This document shows positions 34,991-45,950 of a DNA stretch of 64,000 nt, in pieces. Every line of letters begins with the position of its first letter. The first letter of the stretch is position 1. Source of the DNA: Corticium candelabrum (taxonomy: Eukaryota; Porifera; Homoscleromorpha; Homosclerophorida; Plakinidae); assembly GCF_963422355.1 (NCBI RefSeq), contig NC_085093.1, positions 7,653,618 through 7,717,617 on the forward strand, in the 5' to 3' direction. The notes beneath the pieces are model-generated. The model was not told the origin of the DNA, searched no databases, and saw only the letters and a program-made list of their open reading frames with translations. Made by a program: the position numbers and the translations under genes.

Positions 34991-35907
34991 GATTATTGAT
35001 GTGACTGTACTTACTAGTATATCGAATTTTAGTAGCTGAAACAGCAAGTGTGCTGCTTAGAGGTATTCACTGAGTCAGATATAATATAATAGCCAAGACT
35101 CTGACATATATAGTAGCAAGGTAAGTTCTAAAATTGTGCCTAGTATACCTAGACCCACAGTAGGACGTGACTTCACCTTATTTCATATGAGAATCTAGGT
35201 GAGCCATCTAGAGTTAACTCTAGCTGACTTTCTCAGCCATACATTACAGATAGCAAACTGCTTGAATAAGACATTTCATCCAGTATCAACTTTGTAACTA
35301 GATTAATTAATTAACCGGAAACCAAAACCAAAGTCTGCAGCTACTGCGGCTTGTAAGAGCTAATGTTCTCAAAAATCAAATCTTGACATTTGGCATATAC
35401 TGCTGCATGCATGGCTAAACAGTTGCAATACAGTCACCATTTACCCAAGTTAGTAGTACAATAATAGACAGTGACCAATGTGATAGTCTAGATATAGTGT
35501 TGGCCATTGTTTAGACTCGTCACAGTGATAGAAGCAAAACCTCGCCACAGTGTTACAAGCAGAACTCGTCATGGAGTATAATACAACCAGAAACTCGCCA
35601 CAGTGTTACAAACGGTATGACCGACCCTTCTCGGCCACGACAATTTTCTGAGAAGGGCACTGCGCCTACTACTGCATTGTACATGTGTTGATCAACGTGC
35701 CCCGATCGATCCCAATTTAATTTTATCTGACCGTCCTACAAATTAATTAAGTGAAATAGATTGGCGTACTAGAACACAAAATCTCAACAACAGGAAGTCG
35801 TGCTCTTTACCGTAGTATGATACCCCAGATAATTGAAAACCACGCATACGTCAACTCACAGGTTTGCCATGCAAATTTGTTAGCGCTTCTAGCAAATTGC
35901 CGTGTAT
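34991..35907. other. Intergenic stretch with a small tandem repeat at 35516-35611
   Basis: Four diverged units begin CTCGTCACAGTG or CTCGCCACAGTG and are spaced 24-32 bp, two of them continuing TTACAAGC or TTACAAAC. The rest shows no gene or family. The direct repeat GGTAC that flanks gypsy B ends at 35912. Confidence 0.5.
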
Positions 35908-35912
35908 GGTAC

Positions 35913-36240
35913 TGTCACGAGCTGGATGACGAGTACCATCAATGTAGGTACAGCAAGAAGACACGAGCGGTCGACACCGTAATGAGTGCTCAAAACACGA
36001 TGACTACTATCACCCGCACTCAAACTCTCTCCTTCACCGACTGACTACTATCCAACCCCAGATGACTAGTTCACTCAAACCAAACGCCGGTTCAGTCAAA
36101 TACCGGAAAAATGCAACTTATGTATGGCCATATATGACAACACAACTCAGACTTGATCAATTATGGCAACGCAACTTAATTAATTAATAATTATCTATAT
36201 ACATGCCTATCCATACAAATGTGTAGGTAAAAACGTTACA
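35913..36240 (-). repeat. 3' LTR of gypsy B
   Basis: 328 bp, minus strand TGTAACG ... TGACA. It is preceded (minus strand) by TTAAAGGGGGCATA, a good polypurine tract. It serves as the intact reference that reveals the two insertions in the 5' LTR. Confidence 0.85.
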
Positions 36241-37447
36241 TATGCCCCCTTTAAGAGAAGCGCCGGGGTACTTCTATCTTCTCCGTTCTTGCCCGCCGTC
36301 ATGTCACCCTGCTGAGTTGCCCTTGCTCGCGTCGATCCGGAATGCGTACCCCTGCAGGTACAAAGCCCACCGCAAGACCCGATCGTTCTCATACTTGGTT
36401 TGATTGAGGAATGAAACAGATCGATGGTTCGTTTGAAACGCAAACTTCCGGCCATACAGAACATTCTCAACTCTTTTACGCTCAAAACGAGTGCCAGGCA
36501 TTCCCTCTCTATAGTCGAAAACCTCTTATCTCGGTCGGATAACTTCTTGCTTATATAGGTTATGGAAAACAATCGATTGCCGAATCGCTGCATGAGAACA
36601 GCGGCGATCCCAACTTCGGATGCGTCAGTCCTCAAAACAAACAGCCTAGTGTGGTCCGGAAAGTGCAGTATCGGTCGCGACGTGATAGCTACTTTCACCG
36701 TCGTGTATGCTCTTTCGTGGGCGTCGCTGCATTCCACCTTGTTTGGTTTCCCCTTTCTTGTTAGATCAGTCAGTGGGGCCGCAATCGCAAAATAATTTGC
36801 AGCATAATCTCGCTAGAAATTCGTGAGCCCAATAAACGAGCGAACCTCTCTTTTGGTTCTAGGCCTCTGGACGTCTCAAATCTTTCGCAGGTTCTCTTCT
36901 AGCGGACTAGTAACACTGTGACCGACTCTGTAGCCCGCAAAATCGATTACGTGGGCGACGATTACGGTCTTTGAAGGGCAAGCCGTCGGTCTAGCCGCAG
37001 ACATTCTTCAAAGTAGTTCTCGTAGCGTCCCCAAGTGCTATTCCCAGGTAGCGTTATGCATGAGGATGTCGTCAACGACGTGCTCGACGTTCTCCGTGCC
37101 TTCAAGCAGAATCCTCATTGCTCTCATCAGGGTCGCACCAAAGTTTAGCATTCCAAATACCATTCTTAAAAATTCGTACGATCCATCGGACGAAGAGAAT
37201 GCGGTCTTGTGGACATCTTCCTCGGCCATGAGCACTTGCCAGTATCCTTCGGTCCGATCGATCTTTGAGAGCTACTTGTCGGTGCTAAGGTTCTGGATTG
37301 ACTCCGCAACTGTATTTGTTGGTTCTTGATCAACCTATTTTATCTTGTCGAGCTTTCTAAAATCGATGCACAACCTATTCGTGCCGTCCTGCTTCTTCAC
37401 GATGACTATTGGAGACAAATACGAGAGTCTTGACTTTTAGATGATAT
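36241..37447 (-). pseudogene. Gypsy B RT and RNase H
   Basis: RT segments: LSYLSPIVIVKKQDG, RLCIDFRKLDK (about 37430-37340), FGMLNFGATLMRAM and VEHVVDDILMH (37235-37038, where VVDD is the catalytic box). RNase H (36737-36241) has FVLRTDASEVGIAAVL, ITYISKKLSDRDKRFSTIER and, in another frame, FAFQTNHRSVSFLNQTK. Stops and shifts break it. It is the last coding unit of the element, which places integrase upstream. Confidence 0.82.
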
Positions 37448-39022
37448 TCATTTGAGCATGTCGTTTAATTCCTTTCGAAGAGTTTCCCTCACGCTGTTCG
37501 AGACTAGATAGCGACGTGACCGCATTGGTTCGTCCAAACTCAATTTAACGCGATGCTTTATCAAGTCCATTTCGCCAGACACATAGGTGAATACTGGACT
37601 AAATTCCTTAATCAGACGTTGCGCTTGTGCGCGTTGCTTGACGCTTAGCTCATCGCCCAATTTCACATTATCGAGAGTCTCTCGTTCCCAACACGGGCTC
37701 ACGTCAAGGAAATCGTCGTCATCTACCGAGTCATCTGGGCCTCTTTTACCGTCAGCTGCTATTTTAGCCAAGTTCACCAATTCTAGCACCGCCCCTCCTT
37801 CCTCCGGGATGTCTTGTTTCTTGTCCGCTTTATGGATTCGGGAGTAGTATCGCTTCAGCAAGTTGACATGAAAGACTTTTGATTTGCCCTTGACGTTGAC
37901 GACATAGTCCATCGGTCCTACTCTTCTTTCGATTGTATAGCGCCCCTTCCACTGCATGATAAGCTTGTTTCTATCCGTAAGCCGCAGTAACAGTACCTGA
38001 TCACTTTTCTCGAGTTCTCGTTGTTTGCATTTACGGTCGAAGTATTGCTTCTGCCGTGTTTGCAACTTTTCTAGCTTCTCCCTGGCACGTTTTAGCGTTT
38101 CTTTCAGTCTCTTCCTCAACTCGAACACGTAATGGTATGACGTCTGCACACTGGGTTCATCTTCCTCCTTGGTCCAAAGGCGGCGTAGTATGTGCATGGG
38201 ACCTCTTACTGCTTTTCCGTACAGTAACTCAAAGGGGCAAGGCCCGTAGATTCTTGCGTAACTTCTCTATAGGCAAACGACAAGGCGTTCATGTACCGGT
38301 ACCATTGTCGGGGTTGCTCCGAACATAGTCTCTTTAGCATCCGCTTTAGTGTACCGTTAAAGTTCTCGACCAATCCGTTACACATCGGGTAATACGGTGT
38401 GGGTGTCATCTGTCGAATTCTAGGGAGACGCGACACCTCTTACATTCACTCGAAGAAAAACTGGCTCCCCATGTCGCTAAAAACTTCCTCGGGGATTCCG
38501 AGACGACTATACCGACTAACAAGAGCGTCTGCCGTTGCTTCCGTGGTAATACACTTTAAGGCTTTCGCTTCCAAATAACGTGTCGCGAAGTCCAGTAGCG
38601 TCAAAAGGTATCAGTGTCCATCGTCGCTCGCTGGATGAAGAGAACCAACGATGTCCACGGCCATTCTCTTGAACGGCGAGTCGATCAATGGCATCCGCGG
38701 CAGAGGAGCTCGAGGTATCGTCCCCTTCCGAACAGTTCGCTGGCACACGTAACACGACCTGCAGTATCTCGCCACGTCCTCTCGCACAGCTGGGCAGTAA
38801 AAGTTGGTAAGAAATCGGTCCGTGGTCTTTCGTATTCCCATATGTCCTCCGATGAGGGAGTCGTGCGCTAAGTGTATTACCTGTTAACGCAAAGTTTTAG
38901 GGCTAAGATTTGTCGAACAGGCTCTCCTCCATTGACGCTCTCATGTTTGAAGATTCGGTACAATATCTCGTTCCTCTTCCCGAATGTAACCTCTCGTCGA
39001 TTCCTCACCTTTACTTCGCCGA
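37448..39022 (-). pseudogene. Gypsy B integrase continuing into RT N-terminus
   Basis: Zinc-binding part FYCPAVREDVARYCRSCYVC (about 38800), core IVGSLHPASDDGH, EEVFSDMGSQF (about 38480) and MCNGLVENFNGTLKRML (about 38370), so the DDE positions are visible across frames. The frame at 38197-37448 (249 aa) then carries the C-terminal domain (WKGRYTIERRVGPMDYVV, VFHVNLLKRY) and runs directly into the RT entry (DLIKHRVKLSLDEPMRSR). The physical join of integrase C-terminus to RT N-terminus in one open frame is the key evidence for the domain order. Confidence 0.85.
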
Positions 39023-39745
39023 TCATGTCTCTTGGCCCTCGTAGAGAATCGTCCCCTTTGCTCGCATTCTTACGATTTCCTCCCGGTTGACTGAGATCCA
39101 TTGCTTCTCCGGCGACGGACAAAGAGCTGGCGCTCCCTCTATTTTCTTTCTTCTTGCCGCTTTAGTGACCGCCGCTTTTTGCCTCCACTCACTGCAGATT
39201 AGTGTCATCGGCCGGTCTCGCTCGGGGACGTTTCCCACTATGAGATCATACACCGCGTCTTGAGGACAAACAGCTTGGACTCGTCCAGGCAAATATGGCG
39301 AGTTAATATGCTCATTCGCGATAGGTACACGTATGACGCTGTTGTCAACCATCTGCATCAGTCCAACCCGAGCCGTGTACTGATCATCCGAAACATGTTG
39401 CTGTTTCACTATGACCCCACTGCATCCGGTATCCCCAATCACGTCCACAAACTTAATTGGTACCAATCTTTCCTCTAACCACGGGCATTTGGCGGTGATC
39501 CCTCAGCCACGGCGGACTGGCAGCATTACTCACAATAGGAATCTTCCTCCCGTCATTCAAGACTAGGTATCCGACATCAACCGACTCGTCGAGCTCGACC
39601 TGCGATAGTACCATCTCCTTGTATTCGGGGCTTGCCACGCATCCTGCGCCGATTTCATTATGGCCCCGAACATCACTCTGCGGTTCTCCGGATTCCACTT
39701 CCTGTAAAGCAGCGTTTGACTTGACATAGCCTTCACCAGCATCAA
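39023..39745 (-). pseudogene. Gypsy B aspartic protease
   Basis: The 39466-39023 frame has IGDTGCSGVIVKQQHV, where DTG carries the catalytic Asp, followed by LMQMVDNSVIRVPIA and YDLIVGNVP. It is preceded in an overlapping frame by the linker YLVLNDGRKIPIV. The unusual DTGCSG motif is shared with gypsy C. Confidence 0.78.
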
Positions 39746-40880
39746 TCGTGCTTCAACAGTCTCGGGCTTCGTGGCCTATCTTGCCGCACTTGAAACAACG
39801 TCGTCTGCTTCTCTCTCTCAATTCGTCGGCTCTATGGCCAAACCTGCTACACAAAAAGCATTGCGGGCCCCAGGACTGAGCCGCGCTCGTTTCCCCACCC
39901 TTCGCAACGGTAGATTCCTCCTCACAAAATGTCTTGGCGGTGTTTTGTTGTGGCTGTTGCTGTGCAGTATATAATTGCCTATTTGGGCCGTTAGAAATCT
40001 CTCTGCTGCGTCAGCAACCTTCTCCATCGTCTTCGGTGGCTTCTCACGCAAATGCGCCGACAAGTCGCGCGAGCAGGAATTTAAGAATTGTTCATTTACG
40101 AATAGGTCCTGTACGGCTTTGGAAAAGACTTTGTCCGCGCTCGACAGAGTCATCCATTTGTCTTTATAACACCGCAGTCGTACGACAAATTGTAGCGGGG
40201 TTTCGGTCTGACTTTACGGAACTCTATTCTATAATCCTCTTCAGTAAGTTTACAACGCTTCAATAACACGCTCTTCAGTCGCGCGTATCTCCCGGTGTCA
40301 GCGTTTAAAAGTATGGAATAGGTATCCAGTTATCCAGTGGTTTTTCATTCAACAAAACGGTTAGATACGTCGCTCATTTGTCTTCTTTCCACGCACTCGC
40401 GAACCACTCAAAACGTCGGAGGTAGCTATCTAGCTCGTCGTGGCTATTAGAAAACGGAGGAGCTTCGGCGTCTTCGATCTCGCATCATGGGCGCCGACGA
40501 CGTATGCTGCTGCAGCGACGGCCTCTAACTCTATAATCTCTTCAGATCATATTCATGTTTCCTACGGCTTTCCTCCCGTTCGCGTTCTCGCTCATATGCA
40601 CGTTCTCGCAACACCCTTTCGACTTCCATCTGCGCTCTCTTGAAGTTACAATCTCGCTGTCTTTCATCGCGCCCTAGGACAAATTGCTCCGATACAAAGG
40701 ACTGTAGCTCCTTCTCGTCTAACCCCATCTTCTGACCGACTTCAAGCAACCGGTTCATGTCAGCCTCGTTATATAACTCTTACACTGCAATTGTGTAGCT
40801 ATCCCTGTTCCGTCCGTCGCTTCTTTACCAGCTTTGCATTCGCGCGGTAACTCTCTCTTGTTTTACCTACTTGCGCTCTT
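39746..40880 (-). pseudogene. Gypsy B Gag with zinc knuckle
   Basis: Capsid-like segments: an N-terminal charged coil (RERAYEREREREESRRKHEY, 40758-40531), HDELDSYLRRFEWFA near 40430, KLTEEDYRIEFRKVRPK near 40220 and LFVNEQFLNSCSRDLSAHLR at about 40080. A CCHC knuckle, CFKCGKIGHEARDC, lies at about 39800-39757. This is the SCAN-like Gag type. It is split by several frame changes. Confidence 0.72.
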
Positions 40881-40928
40881 CCTTGCTCAGCTCTTCTTGT
40901 GGGCGTTTTCTCCAGGACCGGCCCCAGT

Positions 40929-41191
40929 TGTCAAGAGCTGGACGACGAGTAGCGACAATGTAGGTACAGCGAGAGGACACAAACGGTCGACACCGTAAAC
41001 AAATGACAAAGAAAACACGACGACTTCTATTTATTAATATCACCTGCACTCAAACTCTCTCCTTACCGACTGACTAATATCCAGCCCCAAATGACTAGTT
41101 TACTTAAACCAAACACCGGTTCAGTCAAGTACTGGAAAAATACAAATCATGTATGGCCATATATGACAACACAACTCAGGCTTGACCAATA
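40929..41191 (-). repeat. 5' LTR of gypsy B, inner part
   Basis: Matches 35913 to about 36170 (words GGTCGACACCG, CACTCAAACTCTCTCC and CATGTATGGCCATATATGAC). The match stops at the (AAT)n tail of a LINE insertion and resumes at 42281 for 27 bp, then again at 43671-43723. Confidence 0.82.
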
Positions 41192-42280
41192 ATAATAATA
41201 ATAATAATTTATTTTTATCACACAACATCTGGTGTAGTTCCCTTATAGGGGCAACATAAACACACGCACATTTAGACAAATGACATAACTAACGCACAAA
41301 ATCACTTAATCTACACGTAAAAATGTTACATCTACCAAATCCAATCCGTGTCCAGGATAACTACCTACGTCTAACTATTAGCAATGCCAGTCCTCTAACA
41401 AGTTCATTTCTTGATTCTGTAGCCCGTTTGAGGAATATCGCCTCTAGCAATTTTATCTTAAGTGATGCCTCAACAAATCCTGGAATTCTCTTCGGCTATA
41501 GAGTCTCTTTCAAGTTTGCCTCATACCAAGCCCACGCCAAATACCTTTTTGATACGCTGTGTTAACAAACATCTCTACTACACTTCGTTCAAAATTCTAC
41601 AAATGACTTCCATATGCAAGAACTGGAAATAGATGACTTTCCGTGATCTTCATCCACACACTATATTTTAAACAACTTTCAGCAAGTCGGCTAATGACAC
41701 CATTCACATCAGCATAAAATTTTCTTTTTCTTGCCTCCAATGTGCTCTGTACCATACAGTATTCATTAATTGCAACGTCCAAATGTGTTATTCCCTTCTT
41801 GTTTGGTAATCTATTGCCATTGAGAAAGACATCTAATTTACTGGAGTGATTTCATCGTCTCTGCTTGAATGTAATCACGACACACTTTTGGATGTTGTAT
41901 ATCGAATGATGCTCATTTGCATACGTAGTACATATATCTAGCATTTGTTGTAATCCAGCAACATTTGGAGACACTAGTGTTATGTCGTCTGCGTAAGTCA
42001 AGCGCTCGAGGTATAGAACTGCTATTTTAGCTCTGAGACTAGAAAAGCTAAGCTGTGTCAAAAGATCATCTCTATAGAGATTGAACAGAGATGGAGACAA
42101 AACGCTCCCTTGTCGTACTCCTTTTCCAACGCCAAAATGTGAAGAACAGTGGTTGTTCCACGTAACTTTCATTTTTGACATGAATACCACTTGGCAAGAA
42201 ATTTAGCAAAATATACAGGAGCACCTCTACCCAGCAACTTGTTAAACAGACAATAACAGGAAACTTTATCATATGCTTTA
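41192..42280 (-). mobile_element. 5'-truncated LINE inserted in the gypsy B LTR
   Basis: The minus strand carries RT motifs HFGVGKGVRQGSVLSPSLF, LTYADDITLVSP (catalytic YADD) and LQQMLDICTTYAN at 42190-41852, then the thumb region with LFPVLAYGSHLW near 41610. The element ends in an (ATT)n tail (plus strand AATAATAAT at 41190-41210) and begins abruptly at 42280. That is the usual 5' truncation of LINE copies. The fragment sits exactly within the gypsy B 5' LTR, so it is younger. The clade (Jockey/CR1-like or RTE-like) is not resolved. Confidence 0.8.
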
Positions 42281-42307
42281 AGGCAATGCAACTTAATTAA
42301 TTAATAA

Positions 42308-42982
42308 CTACTTCTACGGTATCCGTAGGCGCCTCGCGTTCGTGAGTAACACGTCCAACGGAGTTTTCAGATCGTCTACTGAATGAAACGCGGAGTCCTA
42401 GCTAGACAATACGTATTTGCTAAAACCCTATCATGAAAGTAAACATGCAAATTTCCTAGTAGTTTAGATTACGTATACAGCTACGCCTGGTATAGGTAGT
42501 CGTGGTTTTGCGATCGTGATCAAGACAATTAAAATGTACAGTCTAGGTATGCACTCACGTGGTATGGTATTTACTGACATAGAAATTGATATAAGCAAAC
42601 ATTGACTATCAACAGTGTTAGATGCAGCACAGTGTACGCACTACAAGATTGATTGCAGTATGGGACGTGTGAATAGTTGACCGTAGGTGGCATTCAACTC
42701 ATGAAGGTGTTTCTTGGTTGTCACGTACACACAGTCCCTAACTACAATACAAAAGAATGGGGCGACGGAAGTTCATGAAGCGTTTTCGCCGCCATTCGGT
42801 CACTTGCACGAATCGTTCTTAGACTCATCTGTAGTCGGACACGAAAACGATTTTATAAGGTAGGTCCTATCATGAAACGTGGTCGTGGGGAGGAGAAATT
42901 TGAGATTTGTGTGTACACACACACGCACGCACGCACGCACGCACACACGCACACACACACACATCTAGTATATAAAGCTCAA

Positions 42983-43040
<58 letters not shown>

Positions 43041-43670
43041 TTCGCGTTTGGAGGCCACGTCCTTTGTCCGTTCACAACCGAAATCGGCACGCACACTCGG
43101 CGCGCACAGGAGAAGGTTTGCGTAAAACAATTAAAAAATTATGCACCTGGTCCCCCATCAAGGGGTCGCCCCCGCGTAAAATTTCTCGATGACGCAAACG
43201 TTACACATTCCACTTCATTCGAACACACGCCCACACCAGTCCTGTGTAGACTGTATGCATCGTCATCCTTCCCAAAGCTTCGAGCAATCGAATATCTCTT
43301 GCCGACGAAACTTACTCTTCTATCGCTTTCGTTTCTCTGCAAATTCTGATTGCATTTGCACTAGATCCAACCTACACGTTTTCTGCAGCAAGCGCTGCAC
43401 GGGGATCGAGTGAGTCGATTTCTATCGAAACAAGCGCGAAGAGCAAGATTCGAATTCAATCAGCACACCTGGAACCTCGCACAAAGATTGCACGTGACGT
43501 GTCCACAGACTTATCTTTAACTACAGTATCTTGCCCGTACGAAAAACGGGCCATGTATACTAATATATATATATATATATATATATACCAGAAGCTCGAT
43601 GGAGACCCATATAGGACCACGCCCATTTATGTTGTGCGACCCGGATTAGAATCCTCGCTACGCTCGGCAA
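42308..43670 (+). mobile_element. Second insertion in the gypsy B LTR, with a Helitron-like 3' end (copy 2)
   Basis: The LTR sequence breaks after TTAATTAATTAATAA (42307) and resumes at AACTATATACATGCC (43671 on), so about 1.36 kb is inserted. The insert starts near a short palindrome CTACGGTATCCGTAG. It contains an (AC)n/(GT)n pair and carries, at 43534-43563, the hairpin CCCGT-ACGAAAA-ACGGG, nine bases, then CTAA followed by T and a (TA)n run. The region upstream of the hairpin matches 24.9-25.36 kb. The last 80 bp after (TA)n may belong to a different repeat. No protein is encoded. Confidence 0.6.
42911..43039. repeat. Mirror pair of (AC/GC)n and (GT)n microsatellites
   Basis: ACACACGCACGC-type repeats (42914-42963) are followed after about 22 bp by an uninterrupted (GT)n (42985-43038). 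The two runs are complementary and could form a long hairpin. Confidence 0.9.
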
Positions 43671-43723
43671 CAATTAACTATATACATGCCTTCCCATACA
43701 AATGTGTAGATAAAAACCTTACA
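43671..43723 (-). repeat. 5' LTR of gypsy B, outer part
   Basis: CTATATACATGCCT, CCATACAAATGTGTAG and ATAAAAACCTTACA match the upper end of the 3' LTR (36190-36240). The direct repeat GGTAC follows at 43724-43728. Confidence 0.85.
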
Positions 43724-43728
43724 GGTAC

Positions 43729-44126
43729 ACTCGAGTTCTTGAATTGAACTCCCAGATAATTGGTTCCCGTATATTTGACCAGTCTTGCAGCCATTTTGAT
43801 TTTGACAGTCCCGTTGGACGTCGTCACTTCGAAGACGTTGCTGCCGTTGCAGGGCACAGGTGTATCAAAAGTGACAGTTATTTGACGCGCATAGAACACG
43901 GAAAAACAAACAAACAAAGGACCCGGATATACTAAAAATATCTTCCTTTATCGATACCGCCGGTAATAAACGTCACGCTCCGTGTGTATAACGTCCGAGG
44001 ACTCGAATGGAGATTTTAAAATGGGTGCAGATCCAATGCGTCGTTCTAGAGACATTCGCGCATGAGTAATTACAACGCCACTTGGATCAGCAAGAATCTC
44101 GTCGTCTCAGGGGAACTCTGGAAGAC
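43729..44126. other. Spacer between gypsy B and gypsy C
   Basis: Contains the plus-strand copy of the dispersed repeat also found in reverse at about 24750-24920. Ends in GAAGAC, the probable target duplication of gypsy C. No gene recognised. Confidence 0.5.
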
Positions 44127-44269
44127 TGTACCGATCTTCTCAAAGGATAGGCAAATGCGTGCCACGCTACGACGTTCGACGACCATCTGAGTCGATGATA
44201 CACACACGCCTTACGTGCTTAGTCACCACAACTTCCAAATCACACACTAATTCACTCTACAGCACTGGC

Positions 44270-44309
<40 letters not shown>

Positions 44310-44404
44310 CAATCCTACCCCAGTCACTAGTTAACCCCACCCAAAATTCCCTTATTTGATAACCCAAAAGTTAGACTGTGGCTTGTCGTTAGGCAAGTGT
44401 TACA
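44127..44404 (-). repeat. 3' LTR of gypsy C
   Basis: Minus strand TGTAACACTTGCC ... GGTACA. It contains a (TA)n expansion (44270-44308) that the 5' LTR lacks, which explains the length difference (278 versus 256 bp). Outside it the two LTRs are about 90% alike by eye. Confidence 0.88.
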
Positions 44405-45950
44405 CCACACCTTCTCGAGTCGAAAATTCACAAGTTTCTGCTCCATCTCCATTATCAACGTTGTCAATCGAACGGATCAAAACGTCAGCTGCATTGTTTT
44501 CTCGTCTCTCAATAGTTTCGATCTTCATGTTGAATCCTTGCAAATACAGGGCCCAGCGCATAATACGGTCGTTTATGTACTTTGCCCTGTTTAGGTATTG
44601 GAGCGTTTGGTAATCCGTTTGAATTCGAAACTCACGTCCGTACAAGTAAGGGTGAAAATTCCTGATTGCCCATATCACGGCGAGGCATTCCCTTTCGATT
44701 GTGGAGTACCTTCTTTCAGCGGACGTCAGCTTTTTGCTCCTATATCCAACCGGGAACAAGCTGTTATTGTGCTCTTGGAGCAGAACAGCCCCAATACCAA
44801 CTTCGAACGCATCAACTCGAAGCGAATAGGATTTGTCGTGGTCTGGTAGATGTAGCACTGGCTTGCTGGTGACTGCGTTTTCAATGCTCTGTACGCTGCC
44901 TCTTGTGCCTCTTTCCACTGAATTCGGTTTGGCTGATCCTTCTTTGCAAGGTCTGTCAAAGGCACGGCTATAGCACTAAAATTAGGAACGAAGTCGCGGT
45001 AGAAGCCTGCCAATCCTATGAAGGATCGGAGCTCTTTCTTCGTCGTCGGTCGCGGTGCATTACGTACCTTGCGTATGTTCTCTTCGTCGGGTTCGATGAT
45101 CCCCTTGCCGATGTCATAACCGATAAAATCCAAAGACTCGGCCCCAATTAGACACTTTGATGGTCGGACTGTCAACCCTGCCTTCGCAATCCGGTCCAGC
45201 GTTTCTCGAAGAGCGACCATATGTTCCCGCCACGTAGGCGCATGAACGATTGTATCGTCCACGTATGAGTCAACTGCGGTCAGCCCCTGGAAAAGCTTCC
45301 TCATGGCTCACACCACAGTAGCACTAGAATTCATCGTTCCGAATGGCATTCTCAAACACTCATAACATCCGTCTGGAGTAACGAAAGCCGCTTTATAGAC
45401 GTCTTCTTGGCTACTGGAATTTGCCAATACCCCTTGATCAGGTCGAGTTTAGAGAAATATTTACTCTTCCCAAACTTTTGTGTTAGTGCGGGCATAGATG
45501 TCATTGGTTCGGAATCAGGTAACGTAATACGGTTGAGCCGTCAGCAGTCAATGCATATGCGGTTCTGTCATGTTTGCGAACCACGACGACAGGCGATGAG
45601 TACGGCGACTCCGACGGGCATATGACGTTCATGTCTATCATCCTTTGAATATCCTTTGGATATCCTCTTGCAAAGACTTGCGTACACTATAGGGGACGAC
45701 GAATGGTTTACAGAGCACTGGTATATCAGCCGTCAACCGTATGCGATGTTCCGTCAAATTCGTTGTTCCAGGAAATCTGTAAACACGCACTCAAATGCCT
45801 TTACCAGTCCCGCTGCCTCCAACGCTTGATCGGAACTTAGCTCACTTCCATATTTTACGTCATCAAAGGTCTCAGTAGCCAAGCAAGTGCACAAGTCAAG
45901 CAACTCATTGTTGATCACTGCTTCTCCCGTCACCCTTTCCGTTGCTTCAA
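44400..45950 (-). pseudogene. Gypsy C RT and RNase H
   Basis: RT (45304-44726) has SYVDDTIVHAPTW (catalytic YVDD), LTVRPSKCLIG and LRSFIGLAGFYRDFVPNF. The upstream RT part is split near 45300-45700. RNase H (44918-44400) has FEVGIGAVLLQ, YRSKKLTSAERRYSTIEREC, IQTDYQTLQYL and NNAADVLIRS, and stops four bases inside the LTR junction. This leaves no space for a downstream integrase. Confidence 0.85.

Larger units (their letters stand above)
35913..43723 (-). mobile_element. Gypsy B: Gmr1-like LTR retrotransposon (integrase before RT), nested insertions in its 5' LTR
   Basis: Minus-strand order: split 5' LTR (43723-43671, 42307-42281, 41191-40929), gag (about 40880-39760), protease (39698-39023), integrase (about 38980-37890), RT (37889-36780), RNase H (36737-36241), polypurine tract, 3' LTR (36240-35913). 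RNase H ends right at the 3' LTR, so no integrase follows it. GGTAC directly repeated at 35908-35912 and 43724-43728 is the target duplication and proves that the distant LTR pieces belong to one insertion. Frameshifts and stops occur throughout. Confidence 0.87.
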
